From assembly GCA_041674465.1 (NCBI GenBank), contig JBAYVV010000032.1, positions 1 to 30,857 of the forward strand: a stretch of DNA of 30,857 bases, written 5' to 3'. The notes below the pieces were generated by a model. The model did no database searches. It was not told the origin of the DNA and saw only the letters and a program-made list of their open reading frames with translations. The stretch's first letter is position 1; each line of letters begins with the position of its first letter. Both the position numbers and the translations under genes were made by a program. Of the stretch, positions 22,570 through 30,857 are shown one piece after another. Source of the DNA: JACRAR01 sp041674465 (GTDB lineage Bacteria > Pseudomonadota > Gammaproteobacteria > Burkholderiales > Rhodocyclaceae).

Positions 22570-23912
22570 GGCGCGCGCTCACTTGACGTATCACCCTGCC
22601 AGCCGCCACCCAAGGCCTTGATCAGGGTCACATTGGCAATCAGTCGGCGGCGCAGGATGCCGAGCGCGGCGCGTTCGTTGTTCAGCGCGCCGGCCTGCAC
22701 CACGACCAGCGACAGGTAGCTGACGATGCCCGCCCGGTACTGGTTGTTCGTGATCGTCATCGATTCGCGTGCCGCCTTCACTGCCTCGGCCTGAGCCTGG
22801 GCGGCCTCGTTAAGGAGCTGCAGCGCGGCCAGATTGTCTTCGACCTCGCGGAAACCGTTCAGGATCACCTGGCGATAATCGGCGAAAGCTTCGTCGTAGG
22901 CGGCTCCCGCTTTCGCGCTTAGCGCGCGGATCGCCCCGGCGTCGAATAGCGGCATCGTCGTCTTTTCTCCTCCGACGCTATGGCGAATGCTCACGCCGCC
23001 GAACAGGCTGACCGCAGGGTAGGACGCCGCCTCGGCCACACCGATTTGCGCGCTGGCCGCCGCCATGCGGCGCTCAGCCGCAGCGATGTCGGGGCGCCGC
23101 ACCAGCAAGTCCGCCGGTAAAGCGGTCGGCACTGCCGGCACAGTGATGTTGATCGGCGCTACCTCGAGGGAAAAATCGGCGGGCGCCTTGCCGATCAGCA
23201 CGGCAATGGCGTGCTCGAGTTGTGACCTGACGACGCGCGCATCGAGCATCTGCGCTTGCGCCGCGCCGAGTTGCGCCTGCGCCGGCACGACATCGGCCCG
23301 GGCGGCAACGCCTGCCGCATACTGGTTGCGCGTGAGCTGCAGTGATCGCTCGTAGGCGGCGACCGTATCCTGCAACAGGCGGATCTCAGCATCCTGCACC
23401 CGCAGCAGGAAGTAACTCTGCACCAGTTGCGCCTGCATGGACAGTTTTGCCGCCGCGAGGTCGGCCGCGCTCGCCTGGGCGGCGGCACCGCTCGCTTCGA
23501 CGCTGCGCCGGATGCGCCCCCACAGGTCCAACTCCCAGTTCGCCAGCAGGCCGAGATCGTTGGTGCCTCCGGCGAACAGTGTCGGGAATTGTGCCGCCTT
23601 GTCGGCATTGGCAAGCGACCGCGCCTGTCGCACGCGCGCCTCGGCGGCATGAATCGACGGGTTTGCTGCATTGACCTGTTCGACCAGCGCGTCGAGCTGG
23701 GTATCGCCGTAGATTTCCCACCATCGCTCGTGTGCAGATCCGTCACGCGGCTGTGGCGGCTTCTGCCCGGACGCCGCCTCCTTGTAAGCTGACGGCACGT
23801 TGACGCTGGGACGCACGTAGTCCGGTCCGACCGACGAGCAAGCTACATTCACCGCCACCAAGAAGGCAACGGAGAGCGCACGGCTTGCCCTGGCCTGGAT
23901 TGAGGCGGTCAT
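22566..23912 (-). CDS. RND efflux outer-membrane factor lipoprotein (NodT/OprM type)
   Basis: 448 residues from the ATG at 23912, which overlaps the RND pump stop as ATGA; a longer frame starts inside the pump gene. The N-terminus is a lipoprotein signal with a lipobox ending VNVAC, then SSVGPDYVRP and WWEIYGDTQLDALVEQ, the standard OMF opening. Paired OMF repeats follow: NWELDLWGRIRR, QLVQSYFLLRVQDAE, YAAGVAARADVVPAQAQL, RRPDIAAAERRMAAASAQIGVAEA, PLFDAG and REVEDNLAAL. The protein forms the trimeric outer-membrane channel for the pump encoded upstream. Both beta-barrel hairpins look about 20-25 residues shorter than in OprM (GGTNDLGLLANWELDL and FGGVSIRHSVGG...TTMPLF), which is odd because these make the membrane barrel. 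Confidence 0.85.
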   Translation of the reverse strand: MTASIQARASRALSVAFLVAVNVACSSVGPDYVRPSVNVPSAYKEAASGQKPPQPRDGSAHERWWEIYGDTQLDALVEQVNAANPSIHAAEARVRQARSLANADKAAQFPTLFAGGTNDLGLLANWELDLWGRIRRSVEASGAAAQASAADLAAAKLSMQAQLVQSYFLLRVQDAEIRLLQDTVAAYERSLQLTRNQYAAGVAARADVVPAQAQLGAAQAQMLDARVVRSQLEHAIAVLIGKAPADFSLEVAPINITVPAVPTALPADLLVRRPDIAAAERRMAAASAQIGVAEAASYPAVSLFGGVSIRHSVGGEKTTMPLFDAGAIRALSAKAGAAYDEAFADYRQVILNGFREVEDNLAALQLLNEAAQAQAEAVKAARESMTITNNQYRAGIVSYLSLVVVQAGALNNERAALGILRRRLIANVTLIKALGGGWQGDTSSERAP

Positions 23913-26900
23913 TGCGAATCTGCCGCACGGGGCGCGAAGCCAGCGACAAAATCGTGCCTGCGGCGCAGGTCGCGGACCCACAGGCTGAAACGGTCAAGAT
24001 AGAGATACACGATCGGCGTGGTGTAAAGCGTCAGGATCTGGCTCAGGATCAGCCCACCGCCGATCGCTATGCCGAGCGGCTGGCGCAGTTCCGCCCCGCC
24101 GCCCTGGCCCAGTGCCAGCGGAATGGCGGCGAGCAGCGCCGCCACGGTCGTCATCAGGATCGGCCGGAAGCGCAGCAGGCAGGCCTCGAAAATGGCATCG
24201 CGGGAACTCAGTTTTCCGGCGCGCTCGGTCGCGAGCGCGAAGTCGATCATCATGATGGCGTTCTTCTGGACGATTCCAATCAGCATTATCACGCCGATCA
24301 GCGCGATGACGCTGAATTCGGTCTGAAACAGCATCAGGGCAGCGAGTGCCCCCAAGCCCGCTGACGGCAGCGTCGACAAGATGGTGAGCGGGTGAATGAA
24401 GCTCTCATAGAGTACGCCCAGGACGATATACAACGTGAGTAACGCAGTAAAAATAAGGATCGGCTGGGTCTCGAGTACCGCCCTGAAGGCGCGCGCCGAA
24501 CCCTGAAAGCTGCCACGCACCGTGTTGGGCACCCCGAGGCGGGCGACGGCATCCTCAATCGCACGAATTGCCTTCGACAGCGACACCCCTGCCGGCAAAT
24601 TGAATGAGATAGTCGTGGCGACAAACTGAGATTGGTGATTGACGCTGAGCGAGGTTTCGCTCGGCGCATGGCGCGCAAACATCAACAGCGGTACCTGCGC
24701 CCCTCCCGGAACGCTGACATGAAGGTAATTCAACGCCTCGGCCGATTGCCAGAATTCGGGAGCGGCTTCCATCACCACGTGGTACTGGTTGAGCGGTGCA
24801 TAGATCGTTGAAACCTGGCGCTGGGCAAAGGCATCGTTGAGCGTGGCGTCGATCAGCCTCGGTGTCACCCCGAGTCGAGCCGCGGCATCGCGATCGATGA
24901 CCAGCGAAGTCTGCAAACCCCTGGTCTGCTGATCGGAGTTGACATCGACGAGTTCGGGCAGCTGAGTGAGTGCCTGAAGGATGCGCGGCTCCCATAAACG
25001 CAAATCAGCGAGATCATCAGCCTGGATCGTGTATTGGTGGGACGCCCGGCTCTGCCGTCCGCCCACCCGAATATCCTGCACCGGGTTGAGAAAAAGGCTG
25101 GCGCCTGGCTCTTTCGCAAGTTGCACGCGTAGCCGCGCCACAATCTTGTCGGCGCTTTCCCCGCGCACGGAGAGCGGTTTCAGCGTAACGAATATCGACC
25201 CCGTGTTGCGTTGCGCGCCGCCGGTAAAGCCGACGACGCTCTCGACGCCGGGGTCGGCGCGCACGATGTCAATGAAGTTGGAGAGTTTCTGCCGCATTAA
25301 CTGGAAGGAAATGCTCTGGTCAGCCTGAATGCGTCCCGTCAATTGGCTCGTATCCTGTTGCGGGAAGAAACCCTTGGCAATGATCACGTACAGATAGACG
25401 TTGAGGCATACCGTTCCCAGCAGGATGAGCGCCGTGAGCGGGCCATGATCGAGAGACCAGGCCAGCGTTCGTCGGTAACCCTGGAGTACCGTCGCGAAAC
25501 CACGCTCGCTCCATGCGTAAAGCCGGCCCTTGCGGCGTTCCTTCAGCGGTACCAGCAGGCGGGCGCACATCATGGGCGTGGTGGTAAGCGATACTGCCAG
25601 CGACACCAGGATCGCCGCCGACAACGTGACCGCGAATTCCTGGAAGAACCGTCCGACGAATCCGCCCATGAGCAGCATGGGGATGAAGACAGCCACGAGG
25701 GACAAGGTCATCGCCAGCACTGTAAACCCAACCTCCGCGGCTCCGATCCGCGCCGCTTCCGCCGGCGGCACGCCGTTCTCGATATGCCGCGACACGTTCT
25801 CGACGACCACGATCGCGTCGTCGACCACGAAGCCGGTGGCGATGGTGAGCGCCATCAGCGACAGGTTGTCCAGGCTGTAGCCGCACAGGTACATGGCCGC
25901 GAATGTGACGGTGAGTGATACCGGCACCGCGACAGTCGGAATCAAGGCAGCGCGACCGTTGCGCAGGAACAGCAACACCACCAGCATGACCAGTGCAACT
26001 GAAATTGCCAGCGTTTTCCCGGCGTCGCGCAACGACGCCCTGATCGTGGTAGTACGCTCCATCGTCACAAAAAGGTCGATTGCTCCTGGTATCGATGCCC
26101 GCAACGCAGGCAGGAGCGCAGTGACTCGATCGACCGTTTCGATGATGTTGGCGTTGGGTTGGCGGCTGATGATCACCAGTACCGACGGTTTGCCGTTGGC
26201 CGAGCCCGCGTTGCGCAGGTCCTGTACCGAGTCGGTGACGTCCGCTATATCAGTGAGTCCCACCGCAGCACCATTGCGGTAAGCGACGATCAGCGGCAGG
26301 TAGTCCGCGGCTGCCTTCGCCTGGTCGTTGGCGCCGATCTGCCAGTGGCGACCCTCATCTTCCAGCGCGCCCTTGGGCCGGTTGGCATTGGCTCCGGCGA
26401 GCGCGGCGCGCACCTCCTCGAAGCCGATGCCATATTTATCCAGCGCCTGGGGATTGATTTCGACCCGAACCGCAGGCAGCGAACTGCCGCCGACCTGAAC
26501 CTGCCCCACGCCGGCAATCTGGGAAACCTTTTGCGCGATGACGGTCGCGGCCGCATCGTACATCTGTCCCTGGGTCAGAGTGTCCGAGGTCAGCCCGAGG
26601 ATCATGATCGGCGCATCGGCGGGGTTCACCTTGCGATAGGTGGGATTGCCAAGCATGCCGGAAGGCAGCGCGCTGCGCGCCGCATTCAGCGCTGCCTGCA
26701 CGTCACGCGCGGCGCCGTTGATGTCGCGGTCGAGATCGAACTGCAGCACAATGCGGGTCGTACCGAGCGTACTGCTCGAAGTCATTTCGGTGATGCCGGC
26801 GATGCGGCCCAGAGCGCGCTCGATCGGCATGGCGACCGTTGCCGCCATGGTCTCCGGACTGGCGCCCGGAAGTGCTGCAGAAACTGCGATGGTCGGGATG

Positions 26901-27022
26901 TCGACGCGCGGCAGTGGTGATACTGGCAGCAGCAGAAAGGCGACCATGCCCACCAGCGTGAGACCGATGGTGATCAGAGTCGTTGCGACCGGGCGATCGA
27001 TAAAAGGCGCCGAGATGTTCAT
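23909..27022 (-). CDS. RND efflux pump inner-membrane subunit, MdtC-like
   Basis: 1037 residues from the ATG at 27022, 10 bp after the previous pump gene stop, with GAGGCGGG upstream; an ORF start at 27049 would overlap that gene. HAE1-family features include the N-terminal helix MNISAPFIDRPVATTL and a periplasmic porter domain with a central pore loop. TM4 carries the proton-relay pair in GFVVDDAIVVVENVSRH, and TM6 has PMMCARLL. The C-terminal half repeats the fold with GVIMLIGIVQKNAIMMIDFAL. Length and sequence style fit MdtC, which works as a heterotrimer with MdtB in the MdtABC pump for bile salts, novobiocin and similar compounds. Gene order MFP, pump, pump, OMF on one strand supports this. 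Actual substrates unknown. Confidence 0.88.
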   Translation of the reverse strand: MNISAPFIDRPVATTLITIGLTLVGMVAFLLLPVSPLPRVDIPTIAVSAALPGASPETMAATVAMPIERALGRIAGITEMTSSSTLGTTRIVLQFDLDRDINGAARDVQAALNAARSALPSGMLGNPTYRKVNPADAPIMILGLTSDTLTQGQMYDAAATVIAQKVSQIAGVGQVQVGGSSLPAVRVEINPQALDKYGIGFEEVRAALAGANANRPKGALEDEGRHWQIGANDQAKAAADYLPLIVAYRNGAAVGLTDIADVTDSVQDLRNAGSANGKPSVLVIISRQPNANIIETVDRVTALLPALRASIPGAIDLFVTMERTTTIRASLRDAGKTLAISVALVMLVVLLFLRNGRAALIPTVAVPVSLTVTFAAMYLCGYSLDNLSLMALTIATGFVVDDAIVVVENVSRHIENGVPPAEAARIGAAEVGFTVLAMTLSLVAVFIPMLLMGGFVGRFFQEFAVTLSAAILVSLAVSLTTTPMMCARLLVPLKERRKGRLYAWSERGFATVLQGYRRTLAWSLDHGPLTALILLGTVCLNVYLYVIIAKGFFPQQDTSQLTGRIQADQSISFQLMRQKLSNFIDIVRADPGVESVVGFTGGAQRNTGSIFVTLKPLSVRGESADKIVARLRVQLAKEPGASLFLNPVQDIRVGGRQSRASHQYTIQADDLADLRLWEPRILQALTQLPELVDVNSDQQTRGLQTSLVIDRDAAARLGVTPRLIDATLNDAFAQRQVSTIYAPLNQYHVVMEAAPEFWQSAEALNYLHVSVPGGAQVPLLMFARHAPSETSLSVNHQSQFVATTISFNLPAGVSLSKAIRAIEDAVARLGVPNTVRGSFQGSARAFRAVLETQPILIFTALLTLYIVLGVLYESFIHPLTILSTLPSAGLGALAALMLFQTEFSVIALIGVIMLIGIVQKNAIMMIDFALATERAGKLSSRDAIFEACLLRFRPILMTTVAALLAAIPLALGQGGGAELRQPLGIAIGGGLILSQILTLYTTPIVYLYLDRFSLWVRDLRRRHDFVAGFAPRAADSQ

Positions 27023-27032
27023 GCCACCCGCC

Positions 27033-30000
27033 TCAAGGAAAATCGCCACTCGCCGTCGCGGCGCGCGCCGCGGCCAAACCCTCGCGCCGCGCGCCCATCC
27101 TTTGTCCCAGCCGGTCGAATGCCAGATAAATGACCGGCGTCGTGAATAACGTCAGCATCTGGCTCACAATCAGTCCGCCAACCATTGCGATGCCGAGCGG
27201 ATGACGTAATTCCGACCCCACGCCCGTACCGATCATCAGCGGCAGCGCACTCAGCAGCGCCGCCATCGTGGTCATCATGATCGGACGAAAGCGCAGCAGG
27301 CAGGCCTGAAAGATGGCGTCACGCGGCGCCATCCCCTGCTCGCGCTCGGCTGAAAGGGCGAAGTCGATCATCATGATGGCATTCTTTTTCACGATGCCGA
27401 TGAGCAGAATGATGCCGATGATGGAAATCACGCCGAGGTCGTTGCCAGAAAGCTGCAGGGCAAGCAGCGCGCCGACACCGGCCGAGGGAAGGGTCGACAA
27501 AATGGTGATGGGGTGAATGTAGCTTTCGTAAAGTACGCCCAGAACGATATAGACGCTGACGATGGCCGCCAGGATAAGCCACAGCTGGTTTGTGAGCGAC
27601 GCGCTGAAGGCGAGAGCCGAACCCTGGAGCTTCACCTGTGCACTGACAGGCAGGCTGATGTCGCGCCGCGCCGCCTCGACGGCGTCTACTGCATCGCCCA
27701 GCGCTGCGCCACGCGCCAGGTTGAAAGAAATCGTGGCTGCCGGAAACTGGCCGATGCGCGTGACGACCAGCGGCGTAGTCCGCTCGGTCACTCTGGCCAG
27801 CACCGACAACGGAATCTGGTGCGCCTTGCTCGCGCCCGGGGAGGCAGGTACAGCAGCGCCAGGCAGCCGCGCGCCCGTTGCCCCGCCGTTCGGTGCGGCT
27901 ACATAGATGTTGTCAAGCGCGCTCATTCCATTGCGGAATTCGGGTAACACCTCGAGTACGACGCGATACTGATTGGTCTGGGTGAATATGGTGGAGACGA
28001 CGCGCTGGCCGAAAGCATTGTAGAGTGCGTTGTCGACCATGGCCGGAGTGACACCGAAGCGACTGGCGGCGGCACGGTCAATTTCCACGTATGCCTGCAA
28101 TCCGCCTTCCTGCTGGTCGCTTGCCACGTCCTCAAGCCGCATGTCCTGGCGCAGCCGCTCGACCAGACGCGGCACCCATGCACGCAGTTCGTCGGCATTG
28201 GCATCCTCTACCGAAAACCGGTACTGGGCGCGACTCACGTGGTCCTCGATGGTGAGATCCTGAACCGGCTGCAGGTAGAGCACGATGCCCTCGATTCCGG
28301 CCAGTTTGTCCTGCATCCGCCGGATGACATCGGCGGCACTGCCATCGCGTTGCGACAAGGGTTTCAAGTTGATCAGGAAGCGGCCGGTATTCAAGGCCGG
28401 GTTGCTGCCATCGACACCGATGAAGGACGACAGGCTCTCCACCGCCGGATCGCCGAGTATCACCTTCGCCAGCGCCTGCTGACGCTCGGCCATCGCGGCG
28501 AAGGATATCGTCGGCGAAGCTTCCGCAATACCCTGGATTGCGCCCGTGTCCTGGACAGGGAAGAAGCCTTTCGGAATCGCGATGTAGAGCAGGATCGTCA
28601 GCGCCAGGGTGGCGATTGCCACGACCAGCGTCGCCCCCTGGCGGTCGAGCACCCAGTCCAGCATGCGTGCATAACGGCCGATCACCCGTTCGAACCATTC
28701 GCCACTCACACGGAACAGGCGTCCCTGTTTTTGCTCGGGCGTGTGGCGCAGGAGCCGGGCGCACATCATGGGCGTGAGCGTCAGCGAGATTGCGGCTGAA
28801 ATCAGAATGGCGGCGGAGAGGGTGATGGCGAACTCGCGAAACAGACGTCCGACCACATCGCCCATGAACAGCAGCGGAATCAGCACAGCAATGAGCGACA
28901 GCGTCAGCGAAATGATGGTGAAGCCGATCTGCCCTGCGCCCTTCAGTGCCGCCTGCAGCGGCGGCTCGCCTGCCTCGATGGCGCGGCTGATGTTCTCGAT
29001 CATCACGATGGCGTCGTCCACCACAAAACCGGCGGCGAGGGTCAGTGCCATCAGGGTAAGATTGTTGATCGAGAAACCCGCGAGGTACATCACGGCGAAG
29101 GTGCCGATCAACGACAACGGCACCACCACGCTCGGCACGAGTGTCGCAGCCAGGTTGCGCAGGAACAGGAAGATGACCATCACCACCAGCACCACGGCGA
29201 GCAGCAGCTCGAACTGCACGTCGCGCACAGAGGCGCGAATCGTCAGGGTGCGATCTGTCAACAGCGCGACATCGACTGCGGCTGGCAGTGAGGCCTTTAA
29301 CTGCGGCAGCAACCGCTTGATGCGGTCGGCCACCTCAATAACATTGGCACCGGGTTGGCGCTGGATATTGATGATGATCGCCGCCGAATCATTGGCCCAG
29401 GCGGCAAGACGCGAATTCTCCGCCGCGTCTACGACCTCGGCCACGTCGACCAGCCGCACTGCTGCACCGTTGCGGTAAGCAAGAATCATGGCCTTGAATT
29501 CCTCGGCCGATTTGAGCTGATTGTTGGCGTCGATGGTGGAGGCTCGGGTGGGTCCGTCGAAGCTGCCCTTGGCCTGGTTCGAATTGGCATTACCGATCGC
29601 AATCCGCACCTCCTCGAGCGACAGGTTGTAGGCGGCCAGCGCCTTGGGATTGGCCTGAATGCGGACGGCCGGCCGCTGTCCGCCTGCGATGCTGACCAGA
29701 CCGACGCCGGAAATCTGCGAGATCTGTGCCGCCAGCCGTGTGTCGGCGAGGCGCTGGATTTCCGGCAGGGGCATGGTGCGCGAGGTCAATGCCAGCGTCA
29801 CGATCGGCGTGTCGGCCGGGTTGACCTTGCTGTAGATCGGCGGTTGCGGCAGGTCGGTCGGCAGGTAGGTGCTCGCCGCATTGATCGCAGCCTGCACTTC
29901 CTGTTCCGCCGCGTCGAGCGGCAGCTCGAGGCTGAACTGCAGCGTGATGGCCGAGGCGCCGCCCGAACTGGTCGACGACATCTGGTTCAGGCCCGGCATC

Positions 30001-30218
30001 TGCCCGAACTGACGTTCAAGCGGGGCGGTGATCGATGAGGCGACAATCTCCGGGCTCGCGCCCGGATACAAAGTCACCACCTGGATGGTCGGATAATCGA
30101 ATTTGGGCAGCGCAGACAACGGCAGCACGCGATAGGCGACGATGCCCACAAGCAGGATGGCGACCATCAACAACGAGGTCGCCACAGGCCTGAGGATGAA
30201 CAGACGCGAAGGATTCAT
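27033..30218 (-). CDS. RND efflux pump inner-membrane subunit, MdtB-like
   Basis: A 1061-residue HAE1-family pump subunit. It opens MNPSRLFILRPVATSLLMVAI and has a full porter domain (KVNPADTPIVTLALTS), and GFVVDDAIVMIENISRA with the TM4 aspartate pair. PMMCARLLRHTPEQK and a C-terminal IILLIGIVKKNAIMMIDFALSAERE follow. It is encoded upstream of a second, non-identical pump gene, as mdtB is of mdtC. In the second periplasmic domain there is a Gly/Ala/Pro-rich insertion of about 23 residues (nt about 27822-27890) not present in the MdtC-like neighbour. It is probably a surface loop of the docking/funnel region. The ATG at 30218 lies 26 bp after the adaptor gene; the intergenic space has no promoter-like box. 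Confidence 0.88.
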   Translation of the reverse strand: MNPSRLFILRPVATSLLMVAILLVGIVAYRVLPLSALPKFDYPTIQVVTLYPGASPEIVASSITAPLERQFGQMPGLNQMSSTSSGGASAITLQFSLELPLDAAEQEVQAAINAASTYLPTDLPQPPIYSKVNPADTPIVTLALTSRTMPLPEIQRLADTRLAAQISQISGVGLVSIAGGQRPAVRIQANPKALAAYNLSLEEVRIAIGNANSNQAKGSFDGPTRASTIDANNQLKSAEEFKAMILAYRNGAAVRLVDVAEVVDAAENSRLAAWANDSAAIIINIQRQPGANVIEVADRIKRLLPQLKASLPAAVDVALLTDRTLTIRASVRDVQFELLLAVVLVVMVIFLFLRNLAATLVPSVVVPLSLIGTFAVMYLAGFSINNLTLMALTLAAGFVVDDAIVMIENISRAIEAGEPPLQAALKGAGQIGFTIISLTLSLIAVLIPLLFMGDVVGRLFREFAITLSAAILISAAISLTLTPMMCARLLRHTPEQKQGRLFRVSGEWFERVIGRYARMLDWVLDRQGATLVVAIATLALTILLYIAIPKGFFPVQDTGAIQGIAEASPTISFAAMAERQQALAKVILGDPAVESLSSFIGVDGSNPALNTGRFLINLKPLSQRDGSAADVIRRMQDKLAGIEGIVLYLQPVQDLTIEDHVSRAQYRFSVEDANADELRAWVPRLVERLRQDMRLEDVASDQQEGGLQAYVEIDRAAASRFGVTPAMVDNALYNAFGQRVVSTIFTQTNQYRVVLEVLPEFRNGMSALDNIYVAAPNGGATGARLPGAAVPASPGASKAHQIPLSVLARVTERTTPLVVTRIGQFPAATISFNLARGAALGDAVDAVEAARRDISLPVSAQVKLQGSALAFSASLTNQLWLILAAIVSVYIVLGVLYESYIHPITILSTLPSAGVGALLALQLSGNDLGVISIIGIILLIGIVKKNAIMMIDFALSAEREQGMAPRDAIFQACLLRFRPIMMTTMAALLSALPLMIGTGVGSELRHPLGIAMVGGLIVSQMLTLFTTPVIYLAFDRLGQRMGARREGLAAARAATASGDFP

Positions 30219-30244
30219 GGCTGGCGCAGAGAACAGGCCCTGGC

Positions 30245-30857
30245 TCAGGCGCCACTCCTGGAGCGCGGGTTTCGCTTCGCCGACAACCGATCTTTGTCTT
30301 TGATGTCGCTGCGCTGACTGCTTTGTGCCGCATCGCTCGCTGGCTGAGCCGACTTATCGCGAACGACGAATTCGACACTCGCGCCTTCACGCAGCCGATC
30401 GGCGCCATCGACCACGACCTTGGTTCCCGTGGCAATCCCGCTGTCAATGGCAGTGGTCTCGCCTTGCACGGTGGCGACCTTCACCGGAATCACGGCGACC
30501 GTCTGGTCGTCCTTGACGACATAGACGAACGTGCCTGCCGCACCGCGCTGAATCGCCGCCGTCGGCACCAGTGTCGCGTTGGACAGAGTCTCGACGGGCA
30601 TCCTTACATTGACGAACTGGTTGGCAAAGAGCGCTCCATCGGCGTTGGGAAACTCGGCCTTGAGCTTGATGGTGCCGGTTGCAGTATCGATCTGGTTGTC
30701 CGCAGCCAGCAACCGCCCGCTGCCAAGCTTTTCCTTCTGGGCGCGATCGAAGGCGTCCACCGGGATGTGCTTGTCGCCGCGCAGCCGTTTCATTACGCGC
30801 GGCAGAGCATCCTCTGGAATCGGGAACACGATGCCGATCGGTTGCAACTGGGTGATC
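30245..30857 (-). CDS. RND efflux periplasmic adaptor (MFP), MdtA-like, C-terminal part (partial)
   Basis: A minus-strand frame open to the right edge; about 204 residues of the C-terminus are visible. PIGIVFPIPEDALPRV, ADNQIDTATGTIKLKAEFPN, FANQFVNVRMPVETL and VPTAAIQRGAAGTFVYVVKDD are the beta-barrel and membrane-proximal domains of HlyD/AcrA-type adaptors, in MdtA style. The protein joins the inner-membrane pump to the outer-membrane channel. The tail after the membrane-proximal domain is long and charged (QSSQRSDIKDKDRLSAKR), as in other MdtA proteins. The lipoyl and hairpin domains and the start lie beyond 30857. It is the first gene in this window of the four-gene efflux operon; a promoter and any two-component regulator would be outside. 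Confidence 0.88.
   Translation of the reverse strand, partial: ITQLQPIGIVFPIPEDALPRVMKRLRGDKHIPVDAFDRAQKEKLGSGRLLAADNQIDTATGTIKLKAEFPNADGALFANQFVNVRMPVETLSNATLVPTAAIQRGAAGTFVYVVKDDQTVAVIPVKVATVQGETTAIDSGIATGTKVVVDGADRLREGASVEFVVRDKSAQPASDAAQSSQRSDIKDKDRLSAKRNPRSRSGA

Noticed and set aside
1..30857. CRISPR arrays, tRNA/rRNA genes, insertion sequences, prophage or integration sites
   Set aside because: I saw no repeat-spacer pattern, clover-leaf sequence, transposase, integrase or terminal repeats, and base composition is even throughout.

Overview
The window is about 60% GC, densely packed and free of tRNA, rRNA, IS and CRISPR signals. Gene content points to a Gram-negative proteobacterium: type II secretion genes gspM/gspN, an MdtABC-type RND pump with an outer-membrane factor, and FabF/ACP proteins. 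I guess a betaproteobacterium of the Rhodocyclales/Sterolibacteriaceae kind. That placement rests on protein style and gene mix, not on a phylogeny.

Layout. (1) 1-1038: the end of a type II secretion operon (gspM tail, gspN). (2) 1072-8718: a plus-strand catabolic block. It holds an OadA/5S-type carboxyltransferase with its own biotin domain, a second small biotin carrier, an acyl-CoA dehydrogenase, a GcdA/12S-type carboxyltransferase, a HAD phosphatase and a class III aminotransferase. No biotin carboxylase and no GcdB/OadB membrane decarboxylase subunit is present. The set resembles a transcarboxylase (12S + 5S + 1.3S) joined to an acyl-CoA dehydrogenase, possibly glutaryl-CoA to glutaconyl-CoA to crotonyl-CoA with CO2 passed to pyruvate. 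(3) 8877-9869: a carboxylesterase, convergent with the next block across a perfect hairpin. (4) 18258 down to 9857: ten minus-strand genes with mostly overlapping junctions. In transcription order they are a CDP-alcohol phosphatidyltransferase with an extra N-terminal domain, a diacylglycerol kinase-like protein, a Tam41-like putative CDP-diacylglycerol synthase, a histidine phosphatase, ACP, KAS, two SMR-like membrane proteins, a FemAB/GNAT-like acyltransferase, and a response regulator with an anti-sigma-type ATPase domain. (5) 18352-22569: a divergent metallophosphatase, an AsnB-type amidotransferase and a CDP-glycerol glycerophosphotransferase-like enzyme. (6) 22566-30857: an RND efflux operon in the order MFP (partial), MdtB-like, MdtC-like, outer-membrane factor.

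The strongest candidate for an undescribed system is blocks 4-5. The DAG kinase (makes phosphatidate), the Tam41-like protein (phosphatidate to CDP-DAG), the CDP-alcohol phosphatidyltransferase (head-group transfer) and nearby phosphatases form a self-contained phospholipid route separate from the housekeeping CdsA/PgsA/PssA enzymes. An adjacent ACP/KAS/acyltransferase/SMR module could make and flip a second acylated product. This is inference from domains and gene order.
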